Positions 17,993 through 29,600 of a DNA stretch of 64,000 bases are shown piece after piece. Source of the DNA: CAJCIS01 sp965276755 (GTDB lineage: Bacteria; Pseudomonadota; Alphaproteobacteria; Acetobacterales; Acetobacteraceae); assembly GCA_965276755.1 (NCBI GenBank), contig OZ255625.1:3708455-3772454 (forward strand), read 5' to 3'. The notes beneath the pieces were generated by a model that was not told the DNA's origin, did no database searches, and saw only the letters and a list, made by a program, of their open reading frames with translations. A program made the translations under genes and the position numbers. The first letter of the stretch is position 1; each line of letters starts with the position of its first letter.

Positions 17993-19213
17993 TCAGCCTC
18001 TTCTACTAGTTGCTATAAGGCGTTCCAGTTGGGCGAGGCCAACCTGCAAAGCGTCCTCACCCGCTCCCACCATGACGTCGGGTTTGAGCGCGGACCTTGG
18101 CACGCCATTTACGTCGTAGACAGGCTCGGCGGAGAATTGCGCGCGCAGCCCGGTGCGATTGAGGGTGATGTCATAAACCCCCGCTCCGAGCCCCATCATC
18201 GGCGTGCCCACGATCCTCGCCTGGCCGATATCGCGCATGCCCATCGTAAAACCTTCTGCCATGCTGGCGCTCCATGTGCCGCAAAGCACGACGACGGGCT
18301 TGTCATAGGTGAAAGGACCACGCGCTTCGACGAATTCGCTCCATGGTGCCGACAGGCCTTCGCCGAGCCTTCGCCGCATCAGCGCGTACTTTCGGCGTTC
18401 ATGAATGAAACGGCCCATGATCGGGCGTGCGATGGCAGTATCGCCCCCGCCGTTATAGCGAACATCGATGATCAGGCCGCGATGGCGCGAAAGACTTTGC
18501 AAGGCGCTGTCAAAGCGCGAAATCAGATCGTCGTTGGCAAAACTGCGAATGACGATCAGGCCGTAGCCGCCGGCGAGCGGTCTGGCCTCGATGTCCGGCA
18601 GATCGGGATAGTGCTTTTCGGGCACATCGACCTGGACGTGCTTGTTGCGTCGTAGGATTTCGAAATGGCGCGTCTGGCCGCGCAGCCCTCCGGCGGCAAC
18701 GTTGGCGGCATAGCGTGCCGCCGCAGGATCTGGCGCAATCTGGCATTTCGGGCGATAACGTGCGCAAGCAACGGACATACGCTCGTCTGCGATGCGGGTG
18801 ATCAGATCACCGTGCAGGATGCCGGCATCCTGCGCCGCGGAGCCCTCGTAAATGGCGATCACCCTGGCGCCGCCTGCTTGTGGTTCCACGAGCAAGTCAT
18901 ACGGTGGCCAATACGGTGTTCCGCGTGCGGGTTTTGCAACGTGCGTGTGCGCATCGTAGAGTTCGGCCAGCACCAGGCGGATCACCTCAGCAAACGACTC
19001 GGCAGAGCCAGCGGCACGCGCGCGGGGTCTGTAGAGCGCACGCACGGCGGTCCAGTCCGTTTTCTTCTCGCCGAAGTAGCAGTAGCGCTGCCCGAGCGTA
19101 ATCCATAACTGGTCGAAATCGTCGACGTAACGGGTGCCCGGCACGGCCGCTCCTCTCGCCAACTCGGGTAGGAGCGTGGTCAGCGAGGCAGCGGCGAATG
19201 CCCGTCGTGTCAT
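17993..19213 (-). CDS. S41 family peptidase, Tat-exported
   Basis: The 406-residue protein begins with a twin-arginine-like signal (MTRRAFAAASLTTLLPELARG). A PDZ-like region (YEGSAAQDAGILHGDLI) and a tail-specific-protease core follow. The Ser nucleophile is in GTWSASMAEGF, preceded by VRYNGGGDTA. The Lys expected in CtpA-type enzymes is not at the usual site (GTPMMGLGAG), so it may follow the tricorn-like mechanism. The start at 19213 is preferred over an ATG at 19234 because it puts the RR pair at the N-terminus. Confidence 0.85.
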   Translation of the reverse strand: MTRRAFAAASLTTLLPELARGAAVPGTRYVDDFDQLWITLGQRYCYFGEKKTDWTAVRALYRPRARAAGSAESFAEVIRLVLAELYDAHTHVAKPARGTPYWPPYDLLVEPQAGGARVIAIYEGSAAQDAGILHGDLITRIADERMSVACARYRPKCQIAPDPAAARYAANVAAGGLRGQTRHFEILRRNKHVQVDVPEKHYPDLPDIEARPLAGGYGLIVIRSFANDDLISRFDSALQSLSRHRGLIIDVRYNGGGDTAIARPIMGRFIHERRKYALMRRRLGEGLSAPWSEFVEARGPFTYDKPVVVLCGTWSASMAEGFTMGMRDIGQARIVGTPMMGLGAGVYDITLNRTGLRAQFSAEPVYDVNGVPRSALKPDVMVGAGEDALQVGLAQLERLIATSRRG

Positions 19214-19272
19214 CCCTCTGCCGGCTGCACTCATTCGAATACCACTCAGTAGAAAGATTGCCTCTCAGAGTA

Positions 19273-19377
19273 AGGCTGGGGGAGATGTGCCATCCCCCCC
19301 AGACCCCCCGTCATTCATTTAGACCTTTTCCTAACTATAGACGGGGGGTCTGGGGGATGGCACATCTCCCCCAGCCT
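19273..19377. repeat. R2 palindrome, paired inverted copies
   Basis: A left copy (19273-19312) and a right copy (19340-19377) face each other across a short spacer and are almost exact reverse complements. They lie between the BY-kinase stop and the S41 peptidase start. Confidence 0.9.
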
Positions 19378-19407
19378 GCCTGAAAGACCCAGCCTTCCGG
19401 CTAATTG

Positions 19408-20133
19408 CTACAAGCGGCTAAAAACCCGTCCGCGCTGCACTGGCGCCCTGTTCAGCACCGCCCCAAGCATCCGCCCACCACCCGCACGCAAATCGGCGAT
19501 CGCGCCACGCGCCTCGCCCTCCTCGCTCCGGCCACTGCGCAGCACAAGCACCATTCCGTCCACCGCCGAGCAAAGCGGCACCGTGTCCCGATATGGCGCA
19601 ACCGGCGCGAAATCGACCACCACCGCATCGGCGTGCGCCAGCAAGGTCGCAAGCACACCGCGCAAGCCATACGCCGTCAGCCCAGGCTGCGGAGTGAGAC
19701 AAGCAGGCAGCGCCAGCACCAGGCGATGCACGCCGGTCATCTGAAGTGCCGACCCGAGCGAGGCCCGTTGCGCCACCACGTCCGCCAGGCCAGGCGCATC
19801 CGGCAGCCCCAGAGCGCTGCGCATCGAGGGGCTTCGCTGATTGGCCTCCACCAGCACCACGCGCTTGCCGAACTCTTCGGCCAGGCACGTGGCCAATCCG
19901 CGCGCCACCGTGCTCGCCCCATCGCCGTGTTGAACGCAGGCTACGCCAATCGCGGTCTGTCCCGCCTCGCCCGCGGCCAGGGCGCGCGTGGCAAGGACAC
20001 TCATGCGCGCAGGATCGAGCCTGATGGCGCAAGGGTCGGCCAGCGGCCAGGACCACGCCGCCGGTGGCGCCTCGCCAGGCAGCAACCGGATGGCCCGCTC
20101 GGCGCAATGCTGCAAAACGACCTGGCCGCTCAC
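19408..20133 (-). CDS. BY-kinase-like (CpsD/CapB) ATPase with altered Walker A
   Basis: A 241-residue ATPase of the type that pairs with Wzz-like proteins to control polysaccharide chain length. The P-loop reads HGDGASTVARG, with Ala where the Lys of GxGKS/T would be. Walker A' is VVLVEANQRSPS and Walker B VVVDFAP. The Tyr cluster of true BY-kinases is absent at the C-terminus. The start GTG at 20133 overlaps the stop of the Wzz-like gene, showing translational coupling. Kinase activity is doubtful; a scaffold role is possible. Confidence 0.75.
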   Translation of the reverse strand: MSGQVVLQHCAERAIRLLPGEAPPAAWSWPLADPCAIRLDPARMSVLATRALAAGEAGQTAIGVACVQHGDGASTVARGLATCLAEEFGKRVVLVEANQRSPSMRSALGLPDAPGLADVVAQRASLGSALQMTGVHRLVLALPACLTPQPGLTAYGLRGVLATLLAHADAVVVDFAPVAPYRDTVPLCSAVDGMVLVLRSGRSEEGEARGAIADLRAGGGRMLGAVLNRAPVQRGRVFSRL

Positions 20134-21506
20134 GCCGCTTCCTCGCCCAGCCGGGCCAGAACCTCGATCCCCAGCCGGCGCGTAATGTCGCTTGCATAAT
20201 CGATTGTGTGGCGCCGGCGTTCGGCCAAGGCGGCGCTCAGCAACCCCAAGGCGATGCCGGCTATGCCCGAGCCTCGCAGCACAAGCCACGGCGAGGGCCA
20301 GTCCGGCGCAGACGGCGGCCGCGCCTGGCTCAGCACGCGCACGGCGCCCACCTCCTCCCACGCGCTATATTGCTGGGCCTGGCGCAGACGCACCGTTTCG
20401 AGCGCAAGGTGTGCGAGCTTGGCTGCGCGGTCACGGGCCAGCAGTGCTGCCTCGGCGGAGCGGGCGTCAAGGTCGCGCAAGCTCGCCTCATCCTCGGCAA
20501 TCGCGCTTGCCACCGGCGCCAGCCTGGTTTGCGCCGCGGCGGTCTGATCGGCGTAATGCGCCCGGACTTGCTCGTAATTGTGTTCACGCAATTGCGCGAT
20601 TTTGCCATCAATGGCGGCCAGCGCGCGCGGGCTGGCCACGGGCCTGCTCATCAGCGCCTGCTTCTGCTCGAGAAGTGCGGCGAATTTCTCCGCCGCATCG
20701 CTCGGTCCAGCGCCCGCATCGGCTGCTGCGACCCAGCCGCCGCCGCGATAATCGGCATCCACGCCCTGGCCGCCGCGGCGCGCCAGCTCGATTGCCAGCC
20801 TGATCTGGTCGGCCTGCGCACGCGCCGTGTCGAGGCGCGCCAGGAGCGAAGCCCGGTCGCGCGCCGCTTGCGCATCATCGATCGGCGGCCGTCCGCTTGG
20901 GTCCAGCGCATCGAGCGCACCCTGAGCCTCGGCCACGCGGCTTTGCGCCTCGGCAATTGCCGCGCGGCCCGCTCTGGCATCGCTGACCGCGCGCTGCGTG
21001 CCCGCGGCAATGGCATCCAGGCCGGCGGCGACAAAGCGCGGATCGTCCCAGCTCAGCACCAGTTCGGCAACATCCGTGTCGCCCAGCGCCACGGCCGAAA
21101 AGCCGCGCGCCAACCGGGCCGCGAAGGCTCCCTGCGCGTCCAGTCCGGCGCTCAGGCCAAGACGTTCGGCGGTGCCGCGCGCGATCAGGCGCGCCCATAA
21201 TTGGCTGCCCAATGGTACGGCGGGCGGAGGCGGCACCATGGCCCCCGCAAAGCTGGGATCGCTTAGCAATGCGGCCAGGTTGCGCGCTGCCTGGCCATGA
21301 TCGGCGATCACCAGAGTGGCGCCCGCGCCATCCGCCTGTGCGTTCGCCAGGCTCGCTCCGCCCGGTGCGACCAGCAAGCGCATGCGCGCGGTATAGCTTG
21401 GTCTATGCACCGCATTATAGATCAGCGCGGCGCCCGTGGTCATTACGCTGACGAGCAGAATGCGCCGCCACCGCCGCGCCAGCAGCGTGCCCAGTGCGCC
21501 GCTCAA
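20130..21506 (-). CDS. Wzz/GumC-like polysaccharide chain-length protein
   Basis: A 458-residue protein with a transmembrane helix at each end (ILLVSVMTTGAALIYNAV near residue 20, GSGIAGIALGLLSAALAE near 425). A long Ala/Arg/Glu-rich coiled coil lies between them. This is the layout of polysaccharide co-polymerases. The start is TTG at 21506, overlapping the stop of the glycosyltransferase. With its neighbours it forms a three-gene operon, but no polymerase, flippase or outer-membrane Wza gene is present here. Confidence 0.8.
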   Translation of the reverse strand: MSGALGTLLARRWRRILLVSVMTTGAALIYNAVHRPSYTARMRLLVAPGGASLANAQADGAGATLVIADHGQAARNLAALLSDPSFAGAMVPPPPAVPLGSQLWARLIARGTAERLGLSAGLDAQGAFAARLARGFSAVALGDTDVAELVLSWDDPRFVAAGLDAIAAGTQRAVSDARAGRAAIAEAQSRVAEAQGALDALDPSGRPPIDDAQAARDRASLLARLDTARAQADQIRLAIELARRGGQGVDADYRGGGWVAAADAGAGPSDAAEKFAALLEQKQALMSRPVASPRALAAIDGKIAQLREHNYEQVRAHYADQTAAAQTRLAPVASAIAEDEASLRDLDARSAEAALLARDRAAKLAHLALETVRLRQAQQYSAWEEVGAVRVLSQARPPSAPDWPSPWLVLRGSGIAGIALGLLSAALAERRRHTIDYASDITRRLGIEVLARLGEEAA

Positions 21507-23335
21507 CGAGCTTGCCCCACGCCACTATCCTGCGGCCGCCTGACGATACGCCGCAGGCTCTGTTCGAATTGTGCCGCCATGGCGCCGATATCGCCGATCG
21601 TTTCGTCCCAGTTCTGCTTGGTGAAGCGCGCCTTGTAGGCAGCGTAAGCGTTCGGCTCGCACGCCAGGCGAATGGCGGCGCGCACATAGGCCGCGTGATC
21701 GTGGGCAATCCCGTCATCGGCGCCGATCGCATTCAGCAGGCGCCCGGCCATGCGCGAGGCGAAGGCCTCGCCCATGCGCGTCAGCAGCGGCAGCCCCATG
21801 CGTATGGCGTCACTCGCGATCGTGCCTGCATTATACGGGTAAGTGTCGAGAAACACATCCGCGACGCTCAGCCGCGACATATAGGCCGCCGGGCTGACGC
21901 GCCCGGCAAAGATCAGCCGCGCCGGATCAACGCCCGCCGCCTGTGCCGCCGCACGCAGATTGGCCATCGACCAGGCATTGTCCGCCACAAGCCATAGCCA
22001 CGCGGCCGGCACGCCGCGCAGTATTTCCATCCAGCAGGCGAAGATGTCCTCGGCAATCTTGTAGTGATTCGAAAAGCAGCAGAATACGAAGCCTTCCTCC
22101 GGCAGGCCGGCCTCTGCGCGCGTGGTGGGCGGCGCCATCTCCCGCTTGCTGTCATTGGCCTGGTAATTGGATGCAATAGCCAGCGGCCGGGGCCGATAGG
22201 CGGGGGCGATTTCCGGCGGAATGACGAAATCATCGCAGAAAAGATAATCCAGCTCCGGCAACGGCACGGGGCCGATGAACCCCAGATACGTCGCCTGCAC
22301 CGGCGCCGGCCGCCAGCGCAGGATCTGGATGCGGCTGCCCTGCGTCAGCCCGTTCAAATCGATCAGAACGTCGATTTCGTCTTCGCGGATCAGGCGCGCG
22401 GCATCCTCATCGCCCAATTCGCGAACGAACCGCACGTGATCGAACGCCCCTAGCACGCGCCTGCGTATTTCGCTGTTATCCTCACGCGTGGCGCAATAGC
22501 CATAGACCTCGAATTGCGTGCGGTCGTGGCGCTCGAACAGCTCGGCGATCAGAAAGCTCATCGCATGGCGGCAGAAATCCGATGACAGGTAACCCAGCCG
22601 AATGCGGTCGTGGCGATAGCCGCAACGCGGGCTGAGCGGCACGCGCACCGCGTCCGTCTTGCGCGCCACCCAGCTTGCGCCCGCGGCATCCTGCTGCGCC
22701 ACGCTATCAAATAGCGCGAGTGCGGCCAGCGGACCGCAATAGCGCGTCATTTCGGCGCGACCCACGCCGGGCAGCCGATCGTGCACGATTGGCCAGGCGC
22801 ACATTTTCTGGCGGATGTGGATCCAATGCTGGATCACGTCGGGCTGATCGGGCGTGGTCAGCAGGCTGGCGCGCATGCGCGCTTCTGCTTCGGCCAGGAA
22901 TCCGCTCGATTCCAGCAGCCGCGCCTGGTGATTGATCAGCCCGGTGCGCGCCTTATCGCCTTGCGTGGCGCACTGCCACGTCGCCAGTGCGGCCTCCGTA
23001 TCGCCGCCGCGCTCCAGCACCAGGCCCAGATTGATCGCCGCCAGTGAAAAATCCGGACTGATCGCCAGCGCGGTGCGATAGGCTAGGATTGCGCCGGAAG
23101 CGTCGCCCGCGCAGCTCAGCTCCACGCCCAGATTGAACCACGCGGCATAGAGGTATTTCGTGCCGCCGCTCTGCACTGCAATCCAGTTGCGGTAGAGATC
23201 GATGACATGCGGGGCGCCGCGATTGGCGCCGATCTGCTCGGCCAGTGATACGATCTGCTCGAAGGTTGCAGCGCGGAAATCCATCGACTGCGGCGCGTGT
23301 GGCGGCAGTTGGATGGAACCTTCGAATCCGGCCAT
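21503..23335 (-). CDS. TPR protein with SPINDLY/O-GlcNAc-transferase-like glycosyltransferase domain (GT41)
   Basis: A 610-residue protein. Residues 1-180 contain tetratricopeptide repeats (GDASGAILAYRTALAI and DFSLAAINLGLVLERGGD). The rest is a GT41 fold. The putative catalytic His is in SSDFCRHAMSFL, and the UDP-binding Lys in FSNHYKIAEDIF, both conserved with known O-GlcNAc transferases. FLDTYPYNAGTIASDA is also typical. The substrate is unknown. It is first in the polysaccharide-type operon and divergent from the giant Ser/Thr-rich gene at 23661. Confidence 0.87.
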   Translation of the reverse strand: MAGFEGSIQLPPHAPQSMDFRAATFEQIVSLAEQIGANRGAPHVIDLYRNWIAVQSGGTKYLYAAWFNLGVELSCAGDASGAILAYRTALAISPDFSLAAINLGLVLERGGDTEAALATWQCATQGDKARTGLINHQARLLESSGFLAEAEARMRASLLTTPDQPDVIQHWIHIRQKMCAWPIVHDRLPGVGRAEMTRYCGPLAALALFDSVAQQDAAGASWVARKTDAVRVPLSPRCGYRHDRIRLGYLSSDFCRHAMSFLIAELFERHDRTQFEVYGYCATREDNSEIRRRVLGAFDHVRFVRELGDEDAARLIREDEIDVLIDLNGLTQGSRIQILRWRPAPVQATYLGFIGPVPLPELDYLFCDDFVIPPEIAPAYRPRPLAIASNYQANDSKREMAPPTTRAEAGLPEEGFVFCCFSNHYKIAEDIFACWMEILRGVPAAWLWLVADNAWSMANLRAAAQAAGVDPARLIFAGRVSPAAYMSRLSVADVFLDTYPYNAGTIASDAIRMGLPLLTRMGEAFASRMAGRLLNAIGADDGIAHDHAAYVRAAIRLACEPNAYAAYKARFTKQNWDETIGDIGAMAAQFEQSLRRIVRRPQDSGVGQAR

Positions 23336-23392
23336 GTCTCTCGCCCAGCTATATGCGGAACGTTTGCAACTTGGGATGCGAATTATTTGCTA

Positions 23393-23550
23393 AGGAAGGC
23401 TGGGGGAGATGTGCCATCCCCCCCAGACCCCCCGTCTTTATCTAGGGCGAAGCCTTAAAAATCGACGGGGGGTTTGGGGGCTTGGGCGGAATAGCCGGCG
23501 CATGCGCCGGCCCGCCCAAGGCACATCTCCCCCAATCTTCAACTTCCTTT
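23393..23550. repeat. R2 palindrome, paired copies with CGCATGCG apex; gap before the giant gene
   Basis: A standard R2 copy (23395-23435) faces a second copy whose loop is replaced by CTTGGGCGG...GCCGGCGCATGCGCCGGC...CCCAAGG. It fills most of the 325-nt gap between two divergent genes. The remaining 110 nt before 23661 should hold the promoter of the giant gene; a GGAGA at 23646-23650 is a possible ribosome-binding site. Confidence 0.85.
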
Positions 23551-23660
23551 TTGCCTTCACGCACTCCGTGCGCCTGCCAACGATATCTTAGGAATTATCG
23601 CGGATAACGATCCACGTCGCACTGAATGCTCGTGGTGCCTTAGCCGGAGACAATTCCCCA

Positions 23661-26600
23661 ATGTCCCTCGCCAATCTCTCCCCGGCTCAAATCGCCGCCC
23701 TCTCCACGGCCATCATCGCGAGTCTCTCCACAGACGACATCGCAAGCCTCACCACCGCCCAAGCCGCCGCCCTGACCTCGGCCCAACTCGCCGCCTTCAC
23801 CACCGCCGAAGCGGCCGCACTCACCACGGCAGAGGCGCCCGCACTCAGCAACGCCGCCCTGCTCGGCCTCGGCTCTGCCGACCTCGCCGCCCTAGGCACG
23901 GACAGCCTGGACGCGCTGACCACCTCCCAGCTTGCGGTCCTGACCACCGCCGCTCTGGCGGGCCTGGGCACCGCAGCACTCGCCGGCCTCTCCACCGCGC
24001 AGCTTGCGGCACTGACGTCGGCGCAGATCGCATCGCTCAGCTTCACCCAATTCGGCGCCATCACCACGGCCCAGTTCGCCGCGCTGACGGCCGCACAGAT
24101 CCACGGCCTGACCACCGGCGAAATCGCCGGGCTCGGCACCGCCCATGCCCACGCCCTCTCGCAGACGCAGATCGCCGCACTCGGCAGCGCCCAGCTCGCC
24201 GCCATGACAACGGCCGAAATCGCCGCCCTGAGCTCCACCCAGTCGCCGAGCCTGTCAGCCGCCGCGCTGACCGGCCTCAGCTCGGCCCAGATCGCTGCGC
24301 TGGGCACCGCCGCGTTCGAAGCGCTGAACGAGCTGCAGGTCGCCGCCCTCTCCACCGCCGCCTTGGCCGGGATCACCACCGCCGAGATCGCCGGGCTGAC
24401 CAACAACCAGATCCCCTATCTGACCACAGCCCAACTCGCCGCCCTGTCCACCGCCCAGATCGCGGCGCTGACCACAGGCCAGTTCATCACGCTGACAAGC
24501 AGCCAGATCCACGCCCTGACCACGGCGCAAGCGGCGGCGCTGTCCACGGACCAGCTCACCGCGCTCGGCACCGCCCAGGCCGCCGCACTCGGCAGCGCCC
24601 AGCTCGGCGCGCTCTCCACAACACAGGCCGGCGCGCTGAGCGCCGCCCAGATCGCCGCCCTCTCGGCCGCCGCGGTGGCCGGCCTGCATTCTGCCCAGCT
24701 TGGCGCCCTCGGCTCGGCAGCACTCCTTGCCATGACCACCGCCCAGATCGCCGCCCTTTCCACCGCGGCCCTGCCGGGCATAAGCACCACCGAAATCGCC
24801 TGCCTGACCGCCAATGCCGGCGGCCAGCTCGCCGCCCTGTCCACCGCCCAGATCGCGGCGCTGTCGACCGTGCAGCTCGATGCGCTGACTACTGCCGAAA
24901 TCGCCGCCTTGGGCAGCGCCCAGCTTCACGCCCTGTCCACCGGCCAGGTCGCGGCGCTCACCGTGGCCCAGGTTGCGGCCATGGCCACGGCGCAGCTTGC
25001 TGCCCTGACCGGCGGCCAGGTCGCGTCCATGACCACGGCGCAAATCGCCGCCATCGGCGCGGGCCATGTGCCGGGCCTCAGCACGGCGGGGCTGGCGGGC
25101 CTGGGCTCGGCCCAACTCGCCGCACTTGGCTCGGATGCGGCCGACGCCTTGACCACGTCACAGATGCCGGCGCTGTCCACCGCGGCGCTGGCGGGCCTGG
25201 GCACCGCCGCCCTGGCCGGGCTCTCCACGGCGCAGATCGGCGCGCTGACCAGCGGCCAGATCGCCGCGTTGTCCAGCGCGCAGCTCGGCGCCATGACCAC
25301 GGGCCAGCTTGCCGGACTGACCACGGCGCAGATCCACAGCCTGACCACGGCCGAAATCACCCAGTTGAACACCGCTCAGCTCGCCGCCCTTTCGCAGGCC
25401 CAGATCGGCGCCTTCGGCAGCGCCCAGTTGGCGGCAATGACCACGGCCGAAATCGCCGCCATCACGAGCACGCAGTCCCAGACGCTCTCCACGGCCGCGC
25501 TGCCTGGGCTGGGCTCGGCCCAGGTCGCGGCCATGGGCACTGCCGCCTTCGAGGCGCTGAACGAAGTGCAGATCGCCTCGCTCTCCACTGCCGCCCTGGC
25601 CGGCATTACCACCGCCGAGATCGCCGGCCTGTTCAACAACCAGATCCCTTACCTGACCACAGCGCAAATCGCCGCCCTCTCGACGGGCCAGCTCGCGGCC
25701 CTGACCACGGGCCAGTTCATCACCCTGACCAGCGGCCAGATCCATGCCCTGACCACGGCCGAGGCCGCGGCACTGAGCAGCGATCAGTTCACTGCGATCG
25801 GCAGCGTGCAGGCCTCCGCCCTGACCAGCGCCCAGCTTGGCGCGCTCACCACGGCAGAGGCCGCGTTGCTGAGCACCAACCAGGCCGCAGCCCTGGCCGT
25901 CAGCGCCGTGCCGGGTCTAGGCTCGGCCCAGCTCGCGGCCATGCACAGCGCCAGCCTGCTGGCCATGACCACGGCCCAGATCGCCGCCTTGTCCACCGCG
26001 GCGCTGGCCGGCCTGTCGGCGGCCGAAATCGCCGGGCTGAGCACCAGCACGCCCGGGCAGTTCATGGCGCTGACCTCGGCGCAGATCGCCGCCCTGAGCA
26101 CGGCGCAGGCCGCGGCCCTGACCACGGCAGAAATCCACGTCCTGACAAGCACGCAACTGCACGCGCTGACCACGGGCGAGATCGCGGCCTTGACCACCGC
26201 ACAAACCGCCGCCCTCTCGACCACCGAACTCAGTGCACTCGGCAGCGCCCAGGTCGCTGCCATGACGACCGCCCAGCTCGCCGCCCTCGGCGCCGCGCAG
26301 GTGCCGGGCCTGTCGAATGCGGGCCTCGCCGGCCTCGGTTCAGCCCAGTTCGCCGCTCTGTCATCGGACGCAGCCGATGCGCTGACCGCCGCGCAAATAC
26401 CGGCGCTCTCAACGGCGGCACTCGCCGGCCTCGGGACCGCGGCACTTGCCGGCCTGTCCACGGCGCAGATCGGCGCGTTCAGCACGGCCCAGATCGCCGT
26501 CCTGAGCAGCGCCCAGCTTGGCGCAATCGCCACCGGCCAGCTTGCCGGCCTGACCACGGCCGAAATCCACGCCCTGACCACGGCGGAAATCGCCCACCTC

Positions 26601-29600
26601 TCCACGGCGCAGCTCGCCGCCCTCTCACAGACCCAGATTGGCGCCTTTTCCAGTGGGCAGCTCGCGGCGATGACGACTACGGAGATCGCGGCACTCACCA
26701 GCACGCAATCCCAGACGCTCTCGACCGCAGCACTGCGCGGCCTGAGCTCGGCCCAGTTGGCCGCAATGGGCACCGCGGCCTTCGAGGCGCTGAACGAGTT
26801 GCAGACCGCCGCGCTGTCGCCCGCCGCCCTGGCCGCAATCACCACCGCCGAGATCGCCGGCCTGGTCAATAACCAGATCCCCTATCTGACCACGGCCCAG
26901 ATCGCCTCCCTCTCCACGACCCAGATCGCCGCGCTGGGCACCGGCCAGTTCATCACCCTGACCACTGCGCAGATCCATGCGCTGACCACGGCCGAGACCG
27001 CGGCGTTGAGCACGGACCAGCTTACCGCGCTTGGCACGGCGCAGGCCGCGGCACTCACCAGCGCCCAGCTCGGCGCGCTGACTACGGCAGAAGCGGCCGT
27101 GCTCAGCACCGCCCAAATGGCTGCACTGGCTGCGGCCGCGGTATCGGGCCTGGGCTCGGCGCAAATCGGCGCCCTGCACAGCGCCAGCCTGCTCGCCATG
27201 GGCTCGGCCGAAATCGCCGCCCTGTCCACCGCGGCACTGGCGGGCCTTTCCACCGCCGAGCTGGCGGGTCTGACCGCCAATACAGGCGGCCAGTTCGCCG
27301 CACTCACGACGGCACAGATCGCTGCCCTGTCCACCACGCAGCTCGCAGCCCTGACCACGGGGCAGATCGTTGCGATGAGCAGTACGCAACTGCACGCGCT
27401 GAGCACAAGCGAGGTCGCGGCACTGACAACCGCGCAGGTGGCAGCGCTGTCCACGGCCGAGCTCGGCGCGCTGGGCAGCGCCCAGGTCGCCGCATTTACC
27501 GTCGGCCAGGTGGCCGCCTTGAGCACGGCCCAATTGCCGGGGTTGAGCGCCGCGGGGCTTGCCGGGATGGGCTCGGCCCAGGTGGCGGCGCTGTCCTCGG
27601 ATGCGGCGGACGCACTAACCGCCGTCCAGTTGCCGGCGCTGAGCACGGCCGCCCTGGCCGGGTTGGGCACGGCGGCGCTGGCGGGGCTTGGCACGTCGCA
27701 GATAAGCGCTTTGAGCACGGCGCAAATGGCCTCGCTCAGCAGTTTGCAGCTTGGCGCGATCGGGACCGCGCAAGTGGCCGGGCTGACTACGGTGCAGATC
27801 CATGCGCTGACCACGGCCGAACTTGCGCATCTGAGCACGGCGCAGCTCCACGCATTCTCGGCCGCCCAGACCGGTGCGCTCTCCAGCACGCAGCTCGCGG
27901 CCATGAGCACTGCGGAGATCGCGGCCATGACCAGCACGCAGGCCCAGGCGCTTTCCACTGCCGCCTTGCCGGGCCTGAGCTCGGTGCAATTGGCCGCGTT
28001 GGGCACCGCGGCGTTCGGCGCGTTGAGCCAGGCGCAGGTGGCCGCCCTCTCCACCGGCGCGATCGCGGCGATCACCACGGCCGAAATCGCCGCGCTGACC
28101 AACCAGGTGCCGACCCTGACCACGGCCCAGACCGCCGCTCTTTCCACGGCGCAGCTCGGCGCGCTGACCACCGGCGAGTTCGTGACCCTGACCAGCGCGC
28201 AAATCCATGCCCTGACCACGGCGGAGGCCGCCGCGCTGAGCACAGACCAACTGAGTGCGCTGACCACCGCGCAGGCGGCCGCGCTGACCAGCCCACAACT
28301 GGGCGCGCTGAGCACGGGCCAGGCCGCCGTTCTGAGCACGGCGCAGATCGCGGCCTTGTCCGCCGCTGCTGTGCCCGGGTTCGGCTCCGTGCAAATCGGT
28401 GCGCTGGCCAGCGCCAGCCTGCTGGCGATGAGCACGGCCGAGATCGCCGCGCTGTCCACCGCCGGCATGCCCGGCTTGAGCACGGCCGAAATTGCCGGGC
28501 TGAGCGCGAACAGCCAGTTTCCGGCGCTCACCACCGTCCAGATTGCCGCCCTGAGCACGGCGCAGCTCCATGCGGTGACCGCGGGTGAGATCGCGGGCAT
28601 GACCACGGCACAGCTTCACGCCCTGAGCACGGGGCAGATCGCTTCGCTGAGCACGGCGCAGGTTGCGGCACTCTCCGCGGCGCAACTCGGCGCCCTGGGG
28701 AGCGCCCAGATCGGCGCGATGACAACGGCCGACGCGGCGGCGCTGAGCACCGCGCAGGTGGAGGGGCTGAGCACGGCCGGATTGGCGGGCCTGACATCGA
28801 GCCTGCTCGGAGCACTCAGCTCAGGTGCGGCGGACGCGCTGACCACGGCGCAATTGCCGGCGCTCTCCACGCTCGCGCTGGGCGGGCTGGGCACGGCAGC
28901 ACTTGGAGGGCTCGGCACGGCGCAAATTGCGGCGCTCACCACCGCGCAAGTGGCGGCGCTGAGTACCACGCAACTGGGCGCGATCACCACTGGCCAACTG
29001 GCCGGACTGACCACGGCACAAGTCCATGCGCTGGGCACGGCGGAAATGGCCGCGCTGAGCACGGCGCAGCTAGCGCATCTCTCGACGGCGCAGATTGGCG
29101 CGCTGTCCAGCACGCAACTGGCGGCATTGACGGCGGCGGAGGTGGGTGCCCTCACCAGCACCCAGGCGCCGAGCCTGGCCACTGCCGCGCTGCCGGGCCT
29201 GAGTTCGGCGCAGGTAGCTGCCTTGGGAACGGCGGCGTTGCTGGCACTCAGTGCTAGCCAGTTCGCGGCGCTATCCCCTGCGGCATTGGCCGGCGTTTCC
29301 GTGGCCGAAATTGCCGCCCTGACCGGCCAGGTGCCGAACCTGACCACAGCCCAGGTCGCCGCCCTGTCCACGGCGCAATTGGGCGCGCTGACGACGGACC
29401 AATTCGTCACGCTGACGAGCGCGCAGATCCACGCCCTGACAGCGGTCGATGCGGCGGCGTTGAGCACGGACCAACTCAATGCGCTGACCACGGCGCAGGC
29501 CGGCGGGCTGACCAGCGCCCAACTCGCGGCGCTGAGCACGACCGAGGCTGGCGTGATCAGCGCGGCGCAGGCCGCAGGGCTGGCGGCCGCATCGGTTGCC

